Below, in pieces: positions 45,501 through 57,296 of a stretch of 64,000 bases of DNA. The stretch covers positions 1 to 64,000 of the forward strand of contig CACVBU010001230.1 in NCBI GenBank assembly GCA_902728285.1, read 5' to 3'. Positions within the stretch are counted from its first letter, which is position 1, and the number at the start of each line of letters is the position of its first letter. The translations under genes and the position numbers were made by a program. This DNA is from Clytia hemisphaerica (lineage: Eukaryota > Cnidaria > Hydrozoa > Leptothecata > Clytiidae). The notes beneath the pieces are model-generated. The model did no database searches. It was not told the origin of the DNA and was given only the letters and a program-made list of their open reading frames with translations.

Positions 45501-48367
45501 TCGCCAGCCAATAATGCCTTTTCATCCTTGAGTTTCTCGATGTGACATCGATATTCGTCGAACTATAAAAGAATGTAACATAATGCACCTATCAGACCTT
45601 AGCGGAGTGGTCGGCTTTTTAGGACTGGTAATGAACTTACGAGGAACATTTATTTTCGGCGCGGTTTTCGTCTAACAGGCTAGGCACAGTTACATAGTTC
45701 GCACCCCCCCCTTTATAAAGGGGGGGGGGGGGGTAGCGATGTTCAGAAAATCTCAGAAAGGGGGGGGGGGGTAAGAAGAGAATTTTTTCTAGAAGGGGGG
45801 AAGTTTTCAGAAAGGGGGGGTTCATCTAGAAAGGGGGGGGTAAGATGTCAGTGGTATGTTTTTTTTGTGTTTTCCCAAATTAGAAGTTTTATTTTTAATT
45901 TACAATGCAACGTCTTCTTTATTAATTGTTTAGTATGTTTGAATCAAATTTTAAAAGGGGGAAGAACCCAGGGTAGGGGGGTAGCTCTAGGGTAGGGGGG
46001 GGGGGGTAGTGACCCCCTTCCGAACTATGCTTAGGCTGCAGTTAAAATCAAACCAAGCAAATTCCCCCCAAAACTCTAGAGGCATTTTCCCGAGTCTTTG
46101 CGTTAGAGTGCAAACTATTTTTAGCATTCGTATAGCTTAACTGTCGAGGTTACTTTATCGCTTCAATGCAAGGGTATCTTAAATTTTCACAAGAGCACTC
46201 CTACACTTGTGTTTCATCTTTCCGCAGACACGTGTTTATCCTTCCTAGAACACATCAGGCCGCGGTAAGCGAGCGTGTTGCCACTAGAGTGCTCGAAGTT
46301 AAAAAATATTTCGGGTGCACCAAAAAAAAACAACAGGTATGTCGAGATATTGTGAGCCTCAGGATTTAATTTTTTTGTTCATTCTTTTTTAATCGTTTAG
46401 AGGATGCTCTAACTTGAATTTTGAGCTATCATACATTAGGTTTGAAAAAAGTAGTTCGAATAATATTTCAAATGAACTGACTTTGATTTAATGTTGATAA
46501 TGCCTGATTGGCTAGAGAAGTGCAATGCAATTTTCCTACTAAGGAAGTCAAGTTATTAAACAATATTCCTGATTTTGAGAAAAAAACTATAGATTTAAAA
46601 AAAGTTAAAGCTACTCTTGTCTCCTGAATGGACGCCCCCCAGCTAATTGTTAAGAGAAAAAAATCCACCCCCCCCCCCTCCGCTCTTTATTAAGACCCCT
46701 TCCGGTAATTAAATTCGAATAATTTGATATTTTATCACAGTGTAGATAGACCTAAAGCTTGTTCAAACTTTTGCCTTTTTCGTGTTCATTTGTTAAAGTT
46801 TCTTTTTTGTTGTTGAAAATGATATCAGTTTAAAAAAATTTTGTCTCCCCCCCACTTATTAGAATTTAGAAAATTTTCCTACCCCCTGCTTATTCGGACC
46901 CCCCTTCGTCTATTCGAGAGACAAGAGTACTTTTAAATATCTAGTAAAACTAGATTGCACGAGTCAGGCCATTCGCGAAATTTTTTATATTTCGTGGAAT
47001 CAACAATATTCATTTTTTTCACGACCATTTGATTTCGCGAATTTTAACAAATTTAATCAAACAAACAGGTTTTATAATGTGGAATTGATCATGACAGGTT
47101 ACTTGAGTTTCTGTTTGCCAAATTTCCTATCACAAACATGGGTTGAAGTTACTTTCACTTGCCAAGTGAGCACAACCCACTCGAGTGAGAACCCCGGACA
47201 ACAATCTAGTTTTATATCTACATACACTACTGCGCCATGTATACATTTACACTAATCTACAGGACTGAGAAATAACGAAAACTATTTCTATTTCTATTTC
47301 TATTCGGTTGAGCAGGCTTTCGGCAGGAGGCTTTAGAGGCCTATTCTCGCAACGATAGAAGCTTACTTATGAGCGTCCCGTCAGCACTTTGAACTGACTA
47401 CCCAATTCCCCTCACAAAGGAACGTTCACTTGCCACGTAAACTGCCGTGAGTGGGAATCGAACCCTGGCCTCCTGTACAAAAGCCAAGGTCGACTACCAC
47501 TTTACCACGGCAAGCCTTAACAAAAGACTTCCTTGTTCTATCAATGTATTTTGATTTAAGTTGTGCGCTGAGTACATGAATAACACAGAAACTGAAAACC
47601 ACTTCTAAGCTTCAAGATCTTCTTTGGGTAACGAAGGCTCATTGTGCTACAAGTGAGGGGACACTTCAAATATAATTATAAGTTGCCAGCTTCTAAAGCA
47701 CTAGTAAAGTGATAGAATCCCGAAAAGAATAATTATTGTAATTCTCGATGTGATCTTATTGAAAATTTAAGGAATAAAAAAATCTTACCATGGTATCAGC
47801 ATGTTGTTTTATACGTTGGATTTGTTCGTCTTTTTCAGACACCACCCTTTCGTGTTCTTCAAAGGGAACGCCATTGGGCGCCGAGGGCGGTTCAGCACCG
47901 GATGATTTGTTCCCCTCCATCACCACAACGCATAAATGTTTCAAGATGGTGTGCGTGCTATCGACTGAGCGTTTTAAAGAATCGATGTCTTTCCTCATAG
48001 CAGGAATGTCAGATCTCTCACCCTGAAGAACTGACAACGACTGTAGAAGCTGGGCGGTTGAAGAATTGTCGTAGGTGGATTTTGTTAAATCTTGAGCTAA
48101 GCGCTCGATTGATGTCTGTCGGCTGCTGAGTGATCCACATGATGTGATGTGTGGATTTTGAATGTTCCCTTGGGAGCTCTTCTCGAGTTTCTCCAGATGG
48201 CGTAATATGATTTCGTGTTGGTTTGGACTGATGCCAGAGTCCATGTTGATGACACTGCGGGAAGCATCAATCATTTTTTGTTTGTTGGTCTTCAGACCTT
48301 GCGGGTGTTGTTCAGTGTTCTCATATTTTCCCGTTGAGCTGGTTTTGTGAGTGGAGGAAGCAGACAT
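42560..48367 (-). CDS. Uncharacterised three-exon gene nested antisense in ANKFY1 intron 9, 901-aa repeat protein
   Basis: I do not recognise this gene. Exons on the minus strand: 48367-47789, 45562-45324 and 44447-42560. The borders are GTAAGATT, GTATGTGATT donors and TTTTATAG, CTTTGTAG acceptors. The three exons total 2706 nt in one frame. Exon 1 (193 aa, MSASSTHKTS) is Ser/Thr-rich and polar with helical stretches (LEKLEKSSQ, DSLKRSVDS). Exon 2 adds a coiled-coil-like segment (HIEKLKDEKALL, LTIASQSQHIDKL, LLEEAKHQL). Exon 3 carries 33 tandem 17-residue repeats and a polar tail ending TLLNDFFERFY. No signal peptide or membrane segment is visible. The coherent splicing and a repeat register kept in a single frame support a real gene; function is unknown. 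The start is the first in-frame ATG of exon 1. Confidence 0.78.
42710..44392 (-). repeat. 51-bp coding minisatellite: 33 tandem 17-residue repeats
   Basis: Thirty-three 51-bp units fill exon 3 of the antisense gene. Two main types alternate: MEHVSSVSNVQQTKSAH (no Cys) and MEDVAPVCDVEQTKSAH (one Cys). The set SSVSNVQQ, PSVSNVQQ, APVCDVEE recurs as a three-unit, 153-bp higher-order block (units 16-18 and 19-21). The plus strand is also open across the array in at least one frame, with a break at 43395-43397. Confidence 0.95.
44448..45323. other. Intron 2 of the antisense gene
   Basis: AT-rich sequence between exon 3 and exon 2 of the minus-strand gene. I see no repeats or coding segments with support. 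Confidence 0.6.
45693..46029. mobile_element. MITE-like element with CATAGTTCG termini and long C/G runs
   Basis: The left end CATAGTTCG (45693-45701) is complementary to the right end CGAACTATG (46021-46029). Inside are several runs of 7-13 G or C separated by AGAAAATCTCAG, TTTTTTCTAGAA and similar modules. The truncated copy at 24643 shares the left half. G runs of this kind could form quadruplexes. Confidence 0.75.
46612..46929. mobile_element. MITE with TACTCTTGTCTC termini, C-rich
   Basis: The left end TACTCTTGTCTC and right end GAGACAAGAGTA are complementary, and similarity extends to GAATGGACG / CGTCTATTC. Internal C runs are joined by short AT-rich linkers. It is probably flanked by a TA target and lies in intron 1 of the antisense gene. 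Confidence 0.75.
47283..47516 (-). mobile_element. tRNA-derived SINE (Lys-like head), (ATAGAA)n tail
   Basis: Read on the minus strand, the head starts GGCTTGCCGTGG. It has an A-box-like TGGTAAAGTGG (47508-47498) and a B box GGTTCGATTCC (47464-47454), with acceptor arms TGCCGTG/CACGGCA. The anticodon loop reads CTTTTGT. A tRNA-unrelated body and a tail of (AGAAAT)n follow. Similar flanks TAACGAAAAC and TTAACAAAAGAC suggest an imperfect target duplication. The T stem pairs poorly, so it is not a functional tRNA gene. Confidence 0.75.
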
Positions 48368-48499
48368 TTTGTTGTGTTGTAATGTTAAAAAAGCGGTCTT
48401 ATGGTTCGTGCCTCGTTGTTTAAAATGTGTTATATTGAACGCTGGAATTCTTCGATGAAGTTTGAGCGTTTACTTCGAATGAAAATGTTGCGTTAAGAC

Positions 48500-48620
48500 T
48501 GACGTCTTGTTTCGTTGAGTTGTTTGTAGAAAAGGAAGTTTTCAAAGCTGTTGTACGAATTTCAAAAGTTTTTTGACGTCAAAGTAGATAAAACTAGTTC
48601 AAAGTAGTAAATTGACGTCA
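48500..48620 (-). promoter_or_regulatory. CRE-like palindromes upstream of the antisense gene
   Basis: TGACGTCA occurs at 48574-48581 and 48613-48620, and the near match TGACGTCT at 48500-48507, about 130-250 bp upstream of the ATG at 48367. TGACGTCA is the classic CREB/ATF site. A functional role is inference. Confidence 0.45.
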
Positions 48621-48639
48621 AATATACAATGTAACTAAT

Positions 48640-49433
48640 AAGCCGTCAAAAGCTTGTCTTGTTGCTATGATACGTCAAATATATTTATCTAACAAAGATA
48701 TCATGACTACTGGGCGGTTCAAGGGTGCCAAATCACACCCTTCCGCCTACACTGTTCAATCATTTTCCACTGCTAGATTCTCAACCTTATCCGCATTTTT
48801 TTTTTTCAATTTTCTTTTTCTTTTTTAATTTGAGATGAACGGCTGCCATTTAACCAAACAATCCTATTATTACAAACAGAATGAACTGATTCCAAAAATG
48901 GTTTTTTTGTTTTAGAAAATTATTTTCCGATGTTCTTTTAGACTTAAATCTTTTCTTAGTCGAACAAAAGAGGAAACGGATTTCGCCACCTCTTGAGCAT
49001 TTGTCTATGCACAGACCCATTACAGCTAATTTCCAAATTTATTGCCATAGAGGGTCTCCTGTTGTTATTGTCTTTTCTCATTTGAGATTTTTCAAATCGA
49101 CCGCTGCGATGGAGTGTTTGTGAGAGAGGGGAGACGACGAGAAAAGTGTTGCTATTTATAAATCATACTTCATCGCAGAGGTCTCCGTGCAGGAATTTTT
49201 TTATCAAACAGACAATGCACACAGAGTGTACTACGAAGTGATAAACGTAAGATACACTCTGGTACAGAGTACTGGAGCATACATTTGATAAACTTATTGT
49301 GTCATTTCTGCTTTGTCAGCATATGAAACGATACGTCTCTTTTATATATCATCAAAACACACAATGGTATGTGTGTAAATGTACCATATTTATTCTTTCA
49401 GCATCGGTCTAGAGATACGCTCCCACTGACCTT
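48640..49433. other. Intron 9 spacer between the antisense gene and the TE nest
   Basis: No gene seen. At about 48713-48750 an imperfect hairpin GGCGGTTCAAGGGTG / CACCCTTCCGCC is present. The segment 49278-49330 (GGAGCATACATTTGATAAAC to GCTTTGTCAGCATA) recurs directly at 58897-58950 on the other side of the nest, with a few differences. Confidence 0.5.
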
Positions 49434-49701
49434 TATATATCCCTGGACCAAACTATATCCGCCATCTTTAATCGGAGTTTTTTTTTGGAATTGGTACCCG
49501 TGATGAAGCCATTGCAATGTTAGAAATTAACGTTAAACGGCGCTACATCATCAAAAGTATTTGAGGGAAAGTAGACCTAGCGCTCTCGATGCGGTTACAC
49601 CGCTATTGAGTAGTGCGGCCATTAGGGTACCACTGTTCAAAAAACTCCTTTTTGCTTGATTTTTGGACCTACCCCGGTGGAGGTCCTATAAATTAACCTC
49701 T

Positions 49702-49729
49702 GTTCGTTCGTTCGTTCGTTCGTTCGTTA
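49702..49729. repeat. (GTTC)n microsatellite
   Basis: Seven tandem GTTC tetranucleotides. Confidence 0.9.
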
Positions 49730-49734
49730 CTAGC

Positions 49735-51120
49735 TTTTCTCGGGATTAGCTCATTAGTTTTTCCTAATTTTTGGCACAAAGATGCAAATTGGTAATGCCC
49801 AAAATGTGACGGAGCCCGATTTTCGAAAAAAATTCATTTCCGGCCGAAAAAGCCGGAAATATGCCGGAAAAACCGGTTTTTTGGCATTTTCTCGAGATTT
49901 CATCATTAGTTTTTTCTGATTTTTTGCACAAAGATGCGTATTAGCAATGCCTAAAACATGGATTAGTCCGATTTTTGAGAAAAATTCTATTCCGGCTGAA
50001 AATGCCGGAAATATCCCGGAAATCGCCGTTTTTGCAGATTTTCATTGGACTTTTTCCTTATATTTCGTTGTTTTTCACACAAAAACATTATTTGTAGCAA
50101 TGCCCACCATCAAGCATGGTTTAATTGTCAATAAAAGTGATTTTTGAAGCCGGAACTTTCTAAAAATCGCCGGAACAGCCTATTTTTCTTTTTCGCCGGA
50201 AAAACGGTATTTCTTGAATTTCTCGAGCTGTACTTTATATTTTTTCATGAAATTTTGCACACTGATGCAAAATGGCAATACCTAAAATATGACAGAGCCT
50301 GATTTTCAATTAACGTACTTTTCCGGCCGAAAATGCCAGAAATATGCTGGAAAAACTGTTTTTTTGGCATTTTCTCGAGATTTCATCAATAGTTTTCTCT
50401 GATTTTTTGCACAAAGATGCGTATTAGCAATCGCCAAAACATGGCCGAGTCCGATTTGTGAGAAAAATTCATTTCCGGCCGAAAATGCCGGAAATATGCC
50501 GGAAATCGCCGTTTTTGCAGATTTTCATTTGACTTTTTCCTTATATTTCGTTGTTTTTTCACACAAAAACATTATTTGTAGCAATGCCCACCATCAAGCA
50601 TGGTTTAATTGCCAATAAAAGTGATTTTTGAAGCCGGAACTTTCTAAAAATCGCCGGAACAGCCTATTTTCGCCGGAAAAACGGTATTTCTTGAATTTCT
50701 CGAGCTGTACTTTATAAATTTTCATGAAATTTTGCACACTGATGCAAAATGACAATACCTAAAATGTGACGGAGCCCGATTTTCGAAAAATATCTTTTCC
50801 CGGCCGAAAATGCCAGAAATATGCCGGAAAACCGTTTTTTTTTACATTTTCTCGAATTTTCATCTTTAGCTTTTTCTGATTTTTTGCAGAAAGATGCGTA
50901 TTTGCAATGCTCAAAACATGGCCGAGTTCGATTTTTGAGAAAAATTTTTTTCCGGTTGAAAATGCCGGAAATCGCCGTCTTTGCAGATTTTCATTATATG
51001 TTTTCCTTGTATTTCTATGTTCTTCACACAAAAACATTATTGATAACAATGCTCACCATCAAGCATGATTCAATTGTCAATAAAACTGATTTTTGCGACC
51101 AGAACTTTCTATTAATTTTT
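49735..51120. repeat. Satellite-like block, about 480-bp unit, three copies
   Basis: The landmark TTTTGGCACAAAGATG/TTTTGCACACTGATGC appears at about 49770, 50255 and 50732, giving periods near 484 and 477 bp. Each unit contains shorter related modules with GCCGGAAATATGCCGG and GCACAAAGATGCGTAT. Open frames here are short and inconsistent. Confidence 0.8.
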
Positions 51121-51884
51121 CCCTACAACCCTTCCTTCTCCCCCCATCAACAATCAATGATGAATTTATTGCGTTATGCATTTTCGCTAAACGATATATT
51201 TTCTGACTGATTTTTTTCTCCTCGCATTGCTATCTAAAGTCTGTCCAGATATAATTGGCAGTGGAAACAAGAATGCCTGTAACTTTTGATAGTCAAATAT
51301 AATTATGGAAATTTTTTTTGCTTGTTTTAGAGAGTCAAAGGTGCTGTATTTGAATGTATTTTTGGTTGAAAAATTCGCGATTTTTAGCGGTTAAATTTGC
51401 GATTGCAAAAATTGAGCTTTTTTTCTACTTATGCTATAACGTTCATTTTTACACCAGTGGTAGTTCAACCTTAGGTTAAGAAGTTTGTTAAATTTCAAGG
51501 CAAACAAAAAAGTCCTTCAGAAGATGTGGGACCCGAAATACCCCTTGGTAGCACTTTTCTGTGAAATATCAAATTTCCAACTTATTACTAAAAACGGGGG
51601 TTATGTTATCTTTTTTGAACAGTGCAATTAAAAGTTGGAAAATGTTAAGTGTTGGTGCATTGGTATTATTGCTATTGGTATCATTTATTATTTCGAAACG
51701 AAGTGAAATCACAGTATAATTGTTAATTTCGCTTAGCGAAAGTATTACGATAGCCTTTCTGCGGCGGCGGTGTCATCGGAAAAAAAATTAGAAAACGAAA
51801 GTGCTTGATACGGTGGACGAACTCACTAAATTTAATTTACAAATTACACGCTCGTATAACCACGGACGATTTTCGCGGGTTTTC

Positions 51885-52127
51885 TTTGGATTACGTCATA
51901 TATCTTTGTGTCTTTAGCTCCACAGTTTTGATTTTTTCTTTATTTTCTTATAAGCATATACTTTATAAGAATCAAATCAATAACTCTTGATAGACTATAA
52001 TATACCTTTCGGTAATTAGTTCCTACGAAGTAAACAAGGGATGGCGCACAATATGAGCTTACTTATTTTTCTTATAAGCATATACTTTATAAGAATCAAA
52101 TCAATAACTGTTAATAGACGGTGATAT
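51885..52127. repeat. 124-bp tandem array, left part (two units, cut by Copia)
   Basis: Units contain TTCTTATAAGCATATACT followed by TTATAAGAA. They match those at 57297-58065. The Copia element lies between the two parts. Confidence 0.85.
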
Positions 52128-52402
52128 TGATACTTTTACCTTTAGACTATCAATAAACTAACTAAATAATAGCTGTGGAGGAGCTTGGAATTATACAAGT
52201 GAAATTGTACATTGTTTGTTTTATGGTTTCATTGTTGGAGTTATTTATATTGAAGTCGTGTTATATTGTTTTATGGTTAAACGTTACTCGTGTTGTGGAG
52301 TTAATAATCGTTAATTGTTTTATTGGAGAAATATTGCTTATTGTTTTGTTGGAGATATTGTTTTATGGTTACCAACAACAAGGTAACTTACTTCAATTTT
52401 CA
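52128..52402 (+). repeat. 5' LTR of the Copia element
   Basis: Starts TGATACT and ends ATTTTCA immediately before the primer binding site. The open frame inside it is fortuitous. Confidence 0.95.
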
Positions 52403-52417
52403 TGGTAGCAGAGAAAA

Positions 52418-55400
52418 ATGGCAACATCAGCGTCATATAATAAAGCTCCTCCTCTGCTATCCCAAAGTAAGAACTATGAGGATTGGAAGAAATTAATTGG
52501 AATTTGGACGGAGCTTACAACATTAGACAAAAAGAAGCAAGGACCGTCCCTTGTACTCACTCTTGACGGGAAATCACAAGAAGCTGCATTGGAACTTTCG
52601 AGAGAGCAGATATCTTCTGAAAATGGAGTTCAAAACATCATCAATAGGCTTGATAAGATCTATGCAAAGGATAAGTTGACAGAAAAGTTTGATGCCATTG
52701 AGAAATTTGAGACTTATAGACGAACAAAAGAGAAGAAGATACGAGATTTTCTAACAGAATTTGACAAAAGATATTATAAGATAAAGAACTATATTAACTA
52801 CCCAGATGATCTGCTAGCATATCGGCTTCTGAAAGCTGCCAATCTCGACAATTCTCATGAAAGACTCATAAAAGCAACAATAACGGATTTAGTTTACGAA
52901 GATGTGAGACAAAAGCTAATAAAAGTTTTTGCAGAAGAGTCTATCGAAGGAGATTTAGAAAGCAGTATGTCTTCTGTAAAAATCAAGTCAGAGCCTGCCT
53001 TTTATACAAATGAGGCCCACCCAGACGATTACCAACCAACATCATCAGATCAGATGAAGAAGGTGTGTATTATGTTAAAGTGTAAACGTAATTACAACCA
53101 AAGATTTTCCTCATCAAAATTCAATAAAAAAGGAAATAATTGGCGCCAGGAGAAACCTGCTGTTCGAACTAAGGCAGATTATTCGAGAAAACCTGGCAAA
53201 AATCCACTTGACAAGAATGGCCGTGTTTCTAGATGTGTGATATGTGAAAGCGTATACCATTGGCAACAAGACTGCCCAGAGAAACAAAATGATACGTACA
53301 TGGTACATGAAATCGTCCTTCATAATGAAAGCAACAAACCAGGTCAACTTAAACATCTAGTATCAGAAACTTGGAATTGTGGCTTGCTCGATTGTGGTGC
53401 CAGTAAGACGGTTTGTGGAGATGTTTGGCTTGAACAATATGTCAACTCTTTATCTGATGAAGAAAAGAGAGAGGTAAAGCATCATCACAGTAAAAGCCTA
53501 TATCGCTTCGGAGACGGAGAACAAGTCCAGGCTTGTGGAAGAGTCTCAATCCCTGCTATTATCGGCAACACAAAGGTCAAGATAAACACAGACGTCATAC
53601 CAAAGGACTTACCCTTGTTACTATCAAAATCATTCATGAAAAGAGCTGACATGATCCTGGATTTTCAGAATGACAGTGCAAATGCATTGGGGGAAACTGT
53701 TCACCTAGCAACAACTTCAAGTGGACATTATACCATTCCTCTGACCAAACCACGTCAAATAATTGCTTCAATAGACAAGCCTTTTGAATGCAATTTTGTT
53801 TTCATTTCGAAAGAGGACAAAAACATGTCCTCAATTGCTGAAAAACTTCACCGGCAGTTTGCTCACCCATCTCTCAACCAAATCTTGTCTCTTATCAATA
53901 AAGCAGGGGCACCATGGAGTAACAACAAGGAGTTGATATCAGAAATCAAAAGAGTAGACAAGGAATGTACAACATGCCAAATCTACAGAAGATCACCACC
54001 TCGTCCTGTTGTTGGATTACCCATGGCATCAAAATTTCTTGAAACAGTTGCCATGGACTTGAAATTCTACGATAAGAAAATAATTCTCCATCTTATCGAT
54101 ATGTGTACTCGCTTGTCAGCTGCAACGACTATAAAGGATAAAAATCCGACCACAGTCATTGAGGCAATACTAAAAACGTGGATATCCGTCTATGGCTCAT
54201 GTGAGAAGTTCCTCGTGGATAATGGAGGTGAGTTTGCAAATGAGGAATTAATCAATCTAGCAGAACAGTTTGGAATCACGATAAAGACTACTGCGGCTGA
54301 ATCTCCCTGGTCAAATGGCATTGTAGAAAGACATAATCAAACACTTTCCAACATGCTTGATAAAGTACTAAACGATACAAAGTGCAGCATTAACACTGCC
54401 CTTTATTGGTGTGTAAATGCAAAGAATTCACTGCATAACGCACATGGATTTACCCCATACCAATTATCCATTGGAACGAATCCACAGTTGCCTTCACTAA
54501 TAGATGATAAACCACCAGCTTTATCAGGGAAACCAGCGACACAAATGATGAAAGAAAATCTTGAAGTACTTCACAAAGCAAGAGAAGCCTTTATTGCAAG
54601 CGAACACTCAGAGAGAATACGTCGCGCTTTAGCCCACAACATTAGGACTTCAGGAGAAATCAAGTACCTTACAGGAGATCGTGTATACTACAAGAGAAAT
54701 GATAGCAACGAATGGAAGGGTCCTGGAACTGTGCTTGGTCAGGACGGTCAGCAAATTCTAGTCAAACATGGGAGTTACTATGTTTGTGTTCATCCTTGTC
54801 GTGCTAAATTGGTACATGAAAACGACAAACCTATTCATTCAGAGGAGAAAACGGAAACAGAAACGGAAACGACGACCAGTACCACTGAAGAAAGACTCCC
54901 AAGATTAAACATTCCAAACGTGAGCCATCAATCATCAGAAGAATCAGAATCAGACGTAGAAGATTCTCTAACACCCATCAGTAATGATCCACCAACTGCA
55001 CCTACCCAGCAATTACAAACTCAATCCACTTCAGTTGAGACACACAACCCTCCTCAAAAGGAACAACTTAAACTGAAACCGAATCTTTGTCTCAAGTATA
55101 AAGACAACGATGGAGAGTGGCAAAAGGCCCGAATCCTTTCAAGGGCAGGAAAAGTTGGAGGAAAGCATGAAGGCTGGTTTAATGTAGAGACAGAAACTGG
55201 GATGAAGAGATCAATAAACTTTGCAAAGATCAAAGACATTGAAATTGATGAAAGTCCCGAAGAAGTTACTCTGATTGCCAACAATGATGAAATAGTCAGA
55301 GCAAAATCAAAGGAGCTGCAATCATGGATTGACAACTCAGTATACACTGAAGTACCTGATCAAGGTCAGAAAACCATCAGCCTGAGATGGGTGGTAACAC

Positions 55401-56759
55401 CAAAATTAATTGATGGACAACCTTCAGTCAAGGCAAGGCTTGTGGCCCGTGGATTCGAAGAAATACAAAACTTCAAGACAGATAGTCCTACCTGTTCAAA
55501 GGAAGGATTACGATTAGCATTGACGATTATTGCATCAAACAATTGGACACTCAACTCCCTAGATGTCAAAACTGCCTTCCTTCAAGGGAAGGAAATTGAT
55601 CGAGAAGTGTTTGTTCAACCACCAAAGGAAGCCAACACCAAGTACCTTTGGAGACTTTCCAAAACCGTATACGGCCTTGCTGACGCAAGCCGTAGCTGGT
55701 ATTTAAAATTAAGAAGTGAGCTTATCAAACTTGGTGGAAAGCCCATCGATTTAGATCAAGGGATTTTCATCTGGTCATCTAATGCATCATTAATTGGAAT
55801 ATTAGTGTGCTTGTGTTGATGATGTGATTTGGGCAGGAAGCACTACCTTCACAAATACTATATCAAAGCTAAAGGGCATCTTCAGGACCAGCAGCGAACA
55901 CGTGCAACACTTCAAATACATTGGCATTAATCTCAACCAACACGAGGATGGAACTATTACCATCAGTCAAAATGATTACGTCACAGAATTGGAACCAATC
56001 ACTCTAGAATCAGAGAGAATGAAGTGCGTAAACGATGATCCAATCAATGAAATTGAAAGGACTAAATTGAGGCAAACACTTGGTAAGCTCAATTGGTTGG
56101 CATGTATGTCAAGACCAGAAATCAGCTTCACGGTAAGCGATTTGTCATCAAGAACAAGAACAGCCACAATATCTGACATCAAACTTGTTAACAAGACAAT
56201 AAAGTTCGTAAAAGCTCACACCTGTCACATGACGGTGCCAAAACTGAATTTGAATAGCTTGAGCATCAAGGTATTCACTGACGCCAGCTTTAACAACATT
56301 GAAGGTGGTCAAAGTCAAGGTGGCTACATTGTCTTCTTAACTGATGGCTCAGGAAAATCATCACCGATTTCCTGGAGCTCAAACAAGGTTCGTCGAGTAG
56401 TCCGATCAACTCTTGCAGCCGAGACACTAGCTTCTGTAGATGGTGCAGACGCAGCGTTTTTCTTGGCAAAAATGATTAAAGAATTCTTGTCCAAGACACC
56501 AGAAGTTGTCTGCCTAACTGATAGCAGATCACTCTTTGAATGTGCCGGTTCAACAAAGGCTGTGACTGACAGACGACTCCGTGTAGAGATAAATGCTCTA
56601 CGTCAAATGATCAATACTGACGAAATCATCCTGCAATGGATTAGCGGAAGTCATCAACTGGCCAACGTTCTGACAAAGAAAGGCGCATCCCCCTTTTCCC
56701 TAATGGAAGTACTTGAATCAGGGGATTCGACATCGGTCGTAATTAATGGTGAACAATAA
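52418..56759 (+). pseudogene. Copia gag-pol polyprotein with a single frameshift in reverse transcriptase
   Basis: The first frame (52418-55819) encodes 1133 residues. Gag comes first (NYEDWKKLIGIW), then a zinc knuckle C273-C276-H281-C286. The aspartic protease has LDCGAS with D325. The integrase has an HHCC finger (HRQFAHP, CTTC) and catalytic D547, D601 and E637 with D35E spacing. The reverse transcriptase starts around WVVTPKL and has LDVKTAFLQG with D1049. The frame shifts by one base around 55809-55814, immediately before the catalytic VDD. The second frame runs to 56759 with the RNase H (FTDASF, LAAETLA, LTDSRS) and ends near the LTKKGAS region. Otherwise it is full length for this superfamily. 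Confidence 0.9.
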
Positions 56760-57021
56760 CCACATCACCATTGTTCGTGTTAAAACAAAAACAAAAAACA
56801 AAAAAAAAACAACGGGTAGAAGTTATCACGCTATAAGTGTTAGACATTTGATACGATAGACATTTGAGATTGAAGAGCCATCCGAGATTGAAGAGACATT
56901 CACTTTCAGGAAACAGCAAACCGTGAGACTGTGGCCTGATATTTTGTGAATGTAATTGACATGGTTCAAGAATTACTATCGGTTCAAGGACAATCAAAGA
57001 AAAGAAGAAAAGAAAGCAGAT

Positions 57022-57296
57022 TGATACTTTTACCTTTAGACTATCAATAAACTAACTAAATAATAGCTGTGGAGGAGCTTGGAATTATACAAGTGAAATT
57101 GTACATTGTTTGTTTTATGGTTTCATTGTTGGAGTTATTTATATTGAAGTCGTGTTATATTGTTTTATGGTTAAACGTTACTCGTGTTGTGGAGTTAATA
57201 ATCGTTAATTGTTTTATTGGAGAAATATTGCTTATTGTTTTGTTGGAGATATTGTTTTATGGTTACCAACAACAAGGTAACTTACTTCGATTTTCA
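57022..57296 (+). repeat. 3' LTR of the Copia element
   Basis: Nearly identical to the 5' LTR and followed by the GATAT target duplication at 57297-57301. Confidence 0.95.

Larger units (their letters stand above)
52128..57296 (+). mobile_element. Copia-type LTR retrotransposon, 5169 bp
   Basis: LTRs of 275 bp (52128-52402 and 57022-57296) begin TGATACTTTTACC and end TTTTCA. The one difference I noticed is near the 3' end (TTCAATTTTCA versus TTCGATTTTCA). The target duplication is GATAT (52123-52127 and 57297-57301). The primer binding site TGGTAGCAGAG (52403-52413) matches the 3' end of metazoan initiator Met tRNA. A purine tract AAAGAAAAGAAGAAAAG (about 56996-57012) lies just before the 3' LTR. 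A young insertion. Confidence 0.95.

Noticed and set aside
47450-47516. Functional tRNA-Lys gene
   Set aside because: A and B boxes are present, but the T stem does not pair and a SINE body with simple-repeat tail follows.
50821-51210. Frames in the 480-bp repeat block as coding
   Set aside because: Frames are not conserved between the three units and are interrupted at different points.
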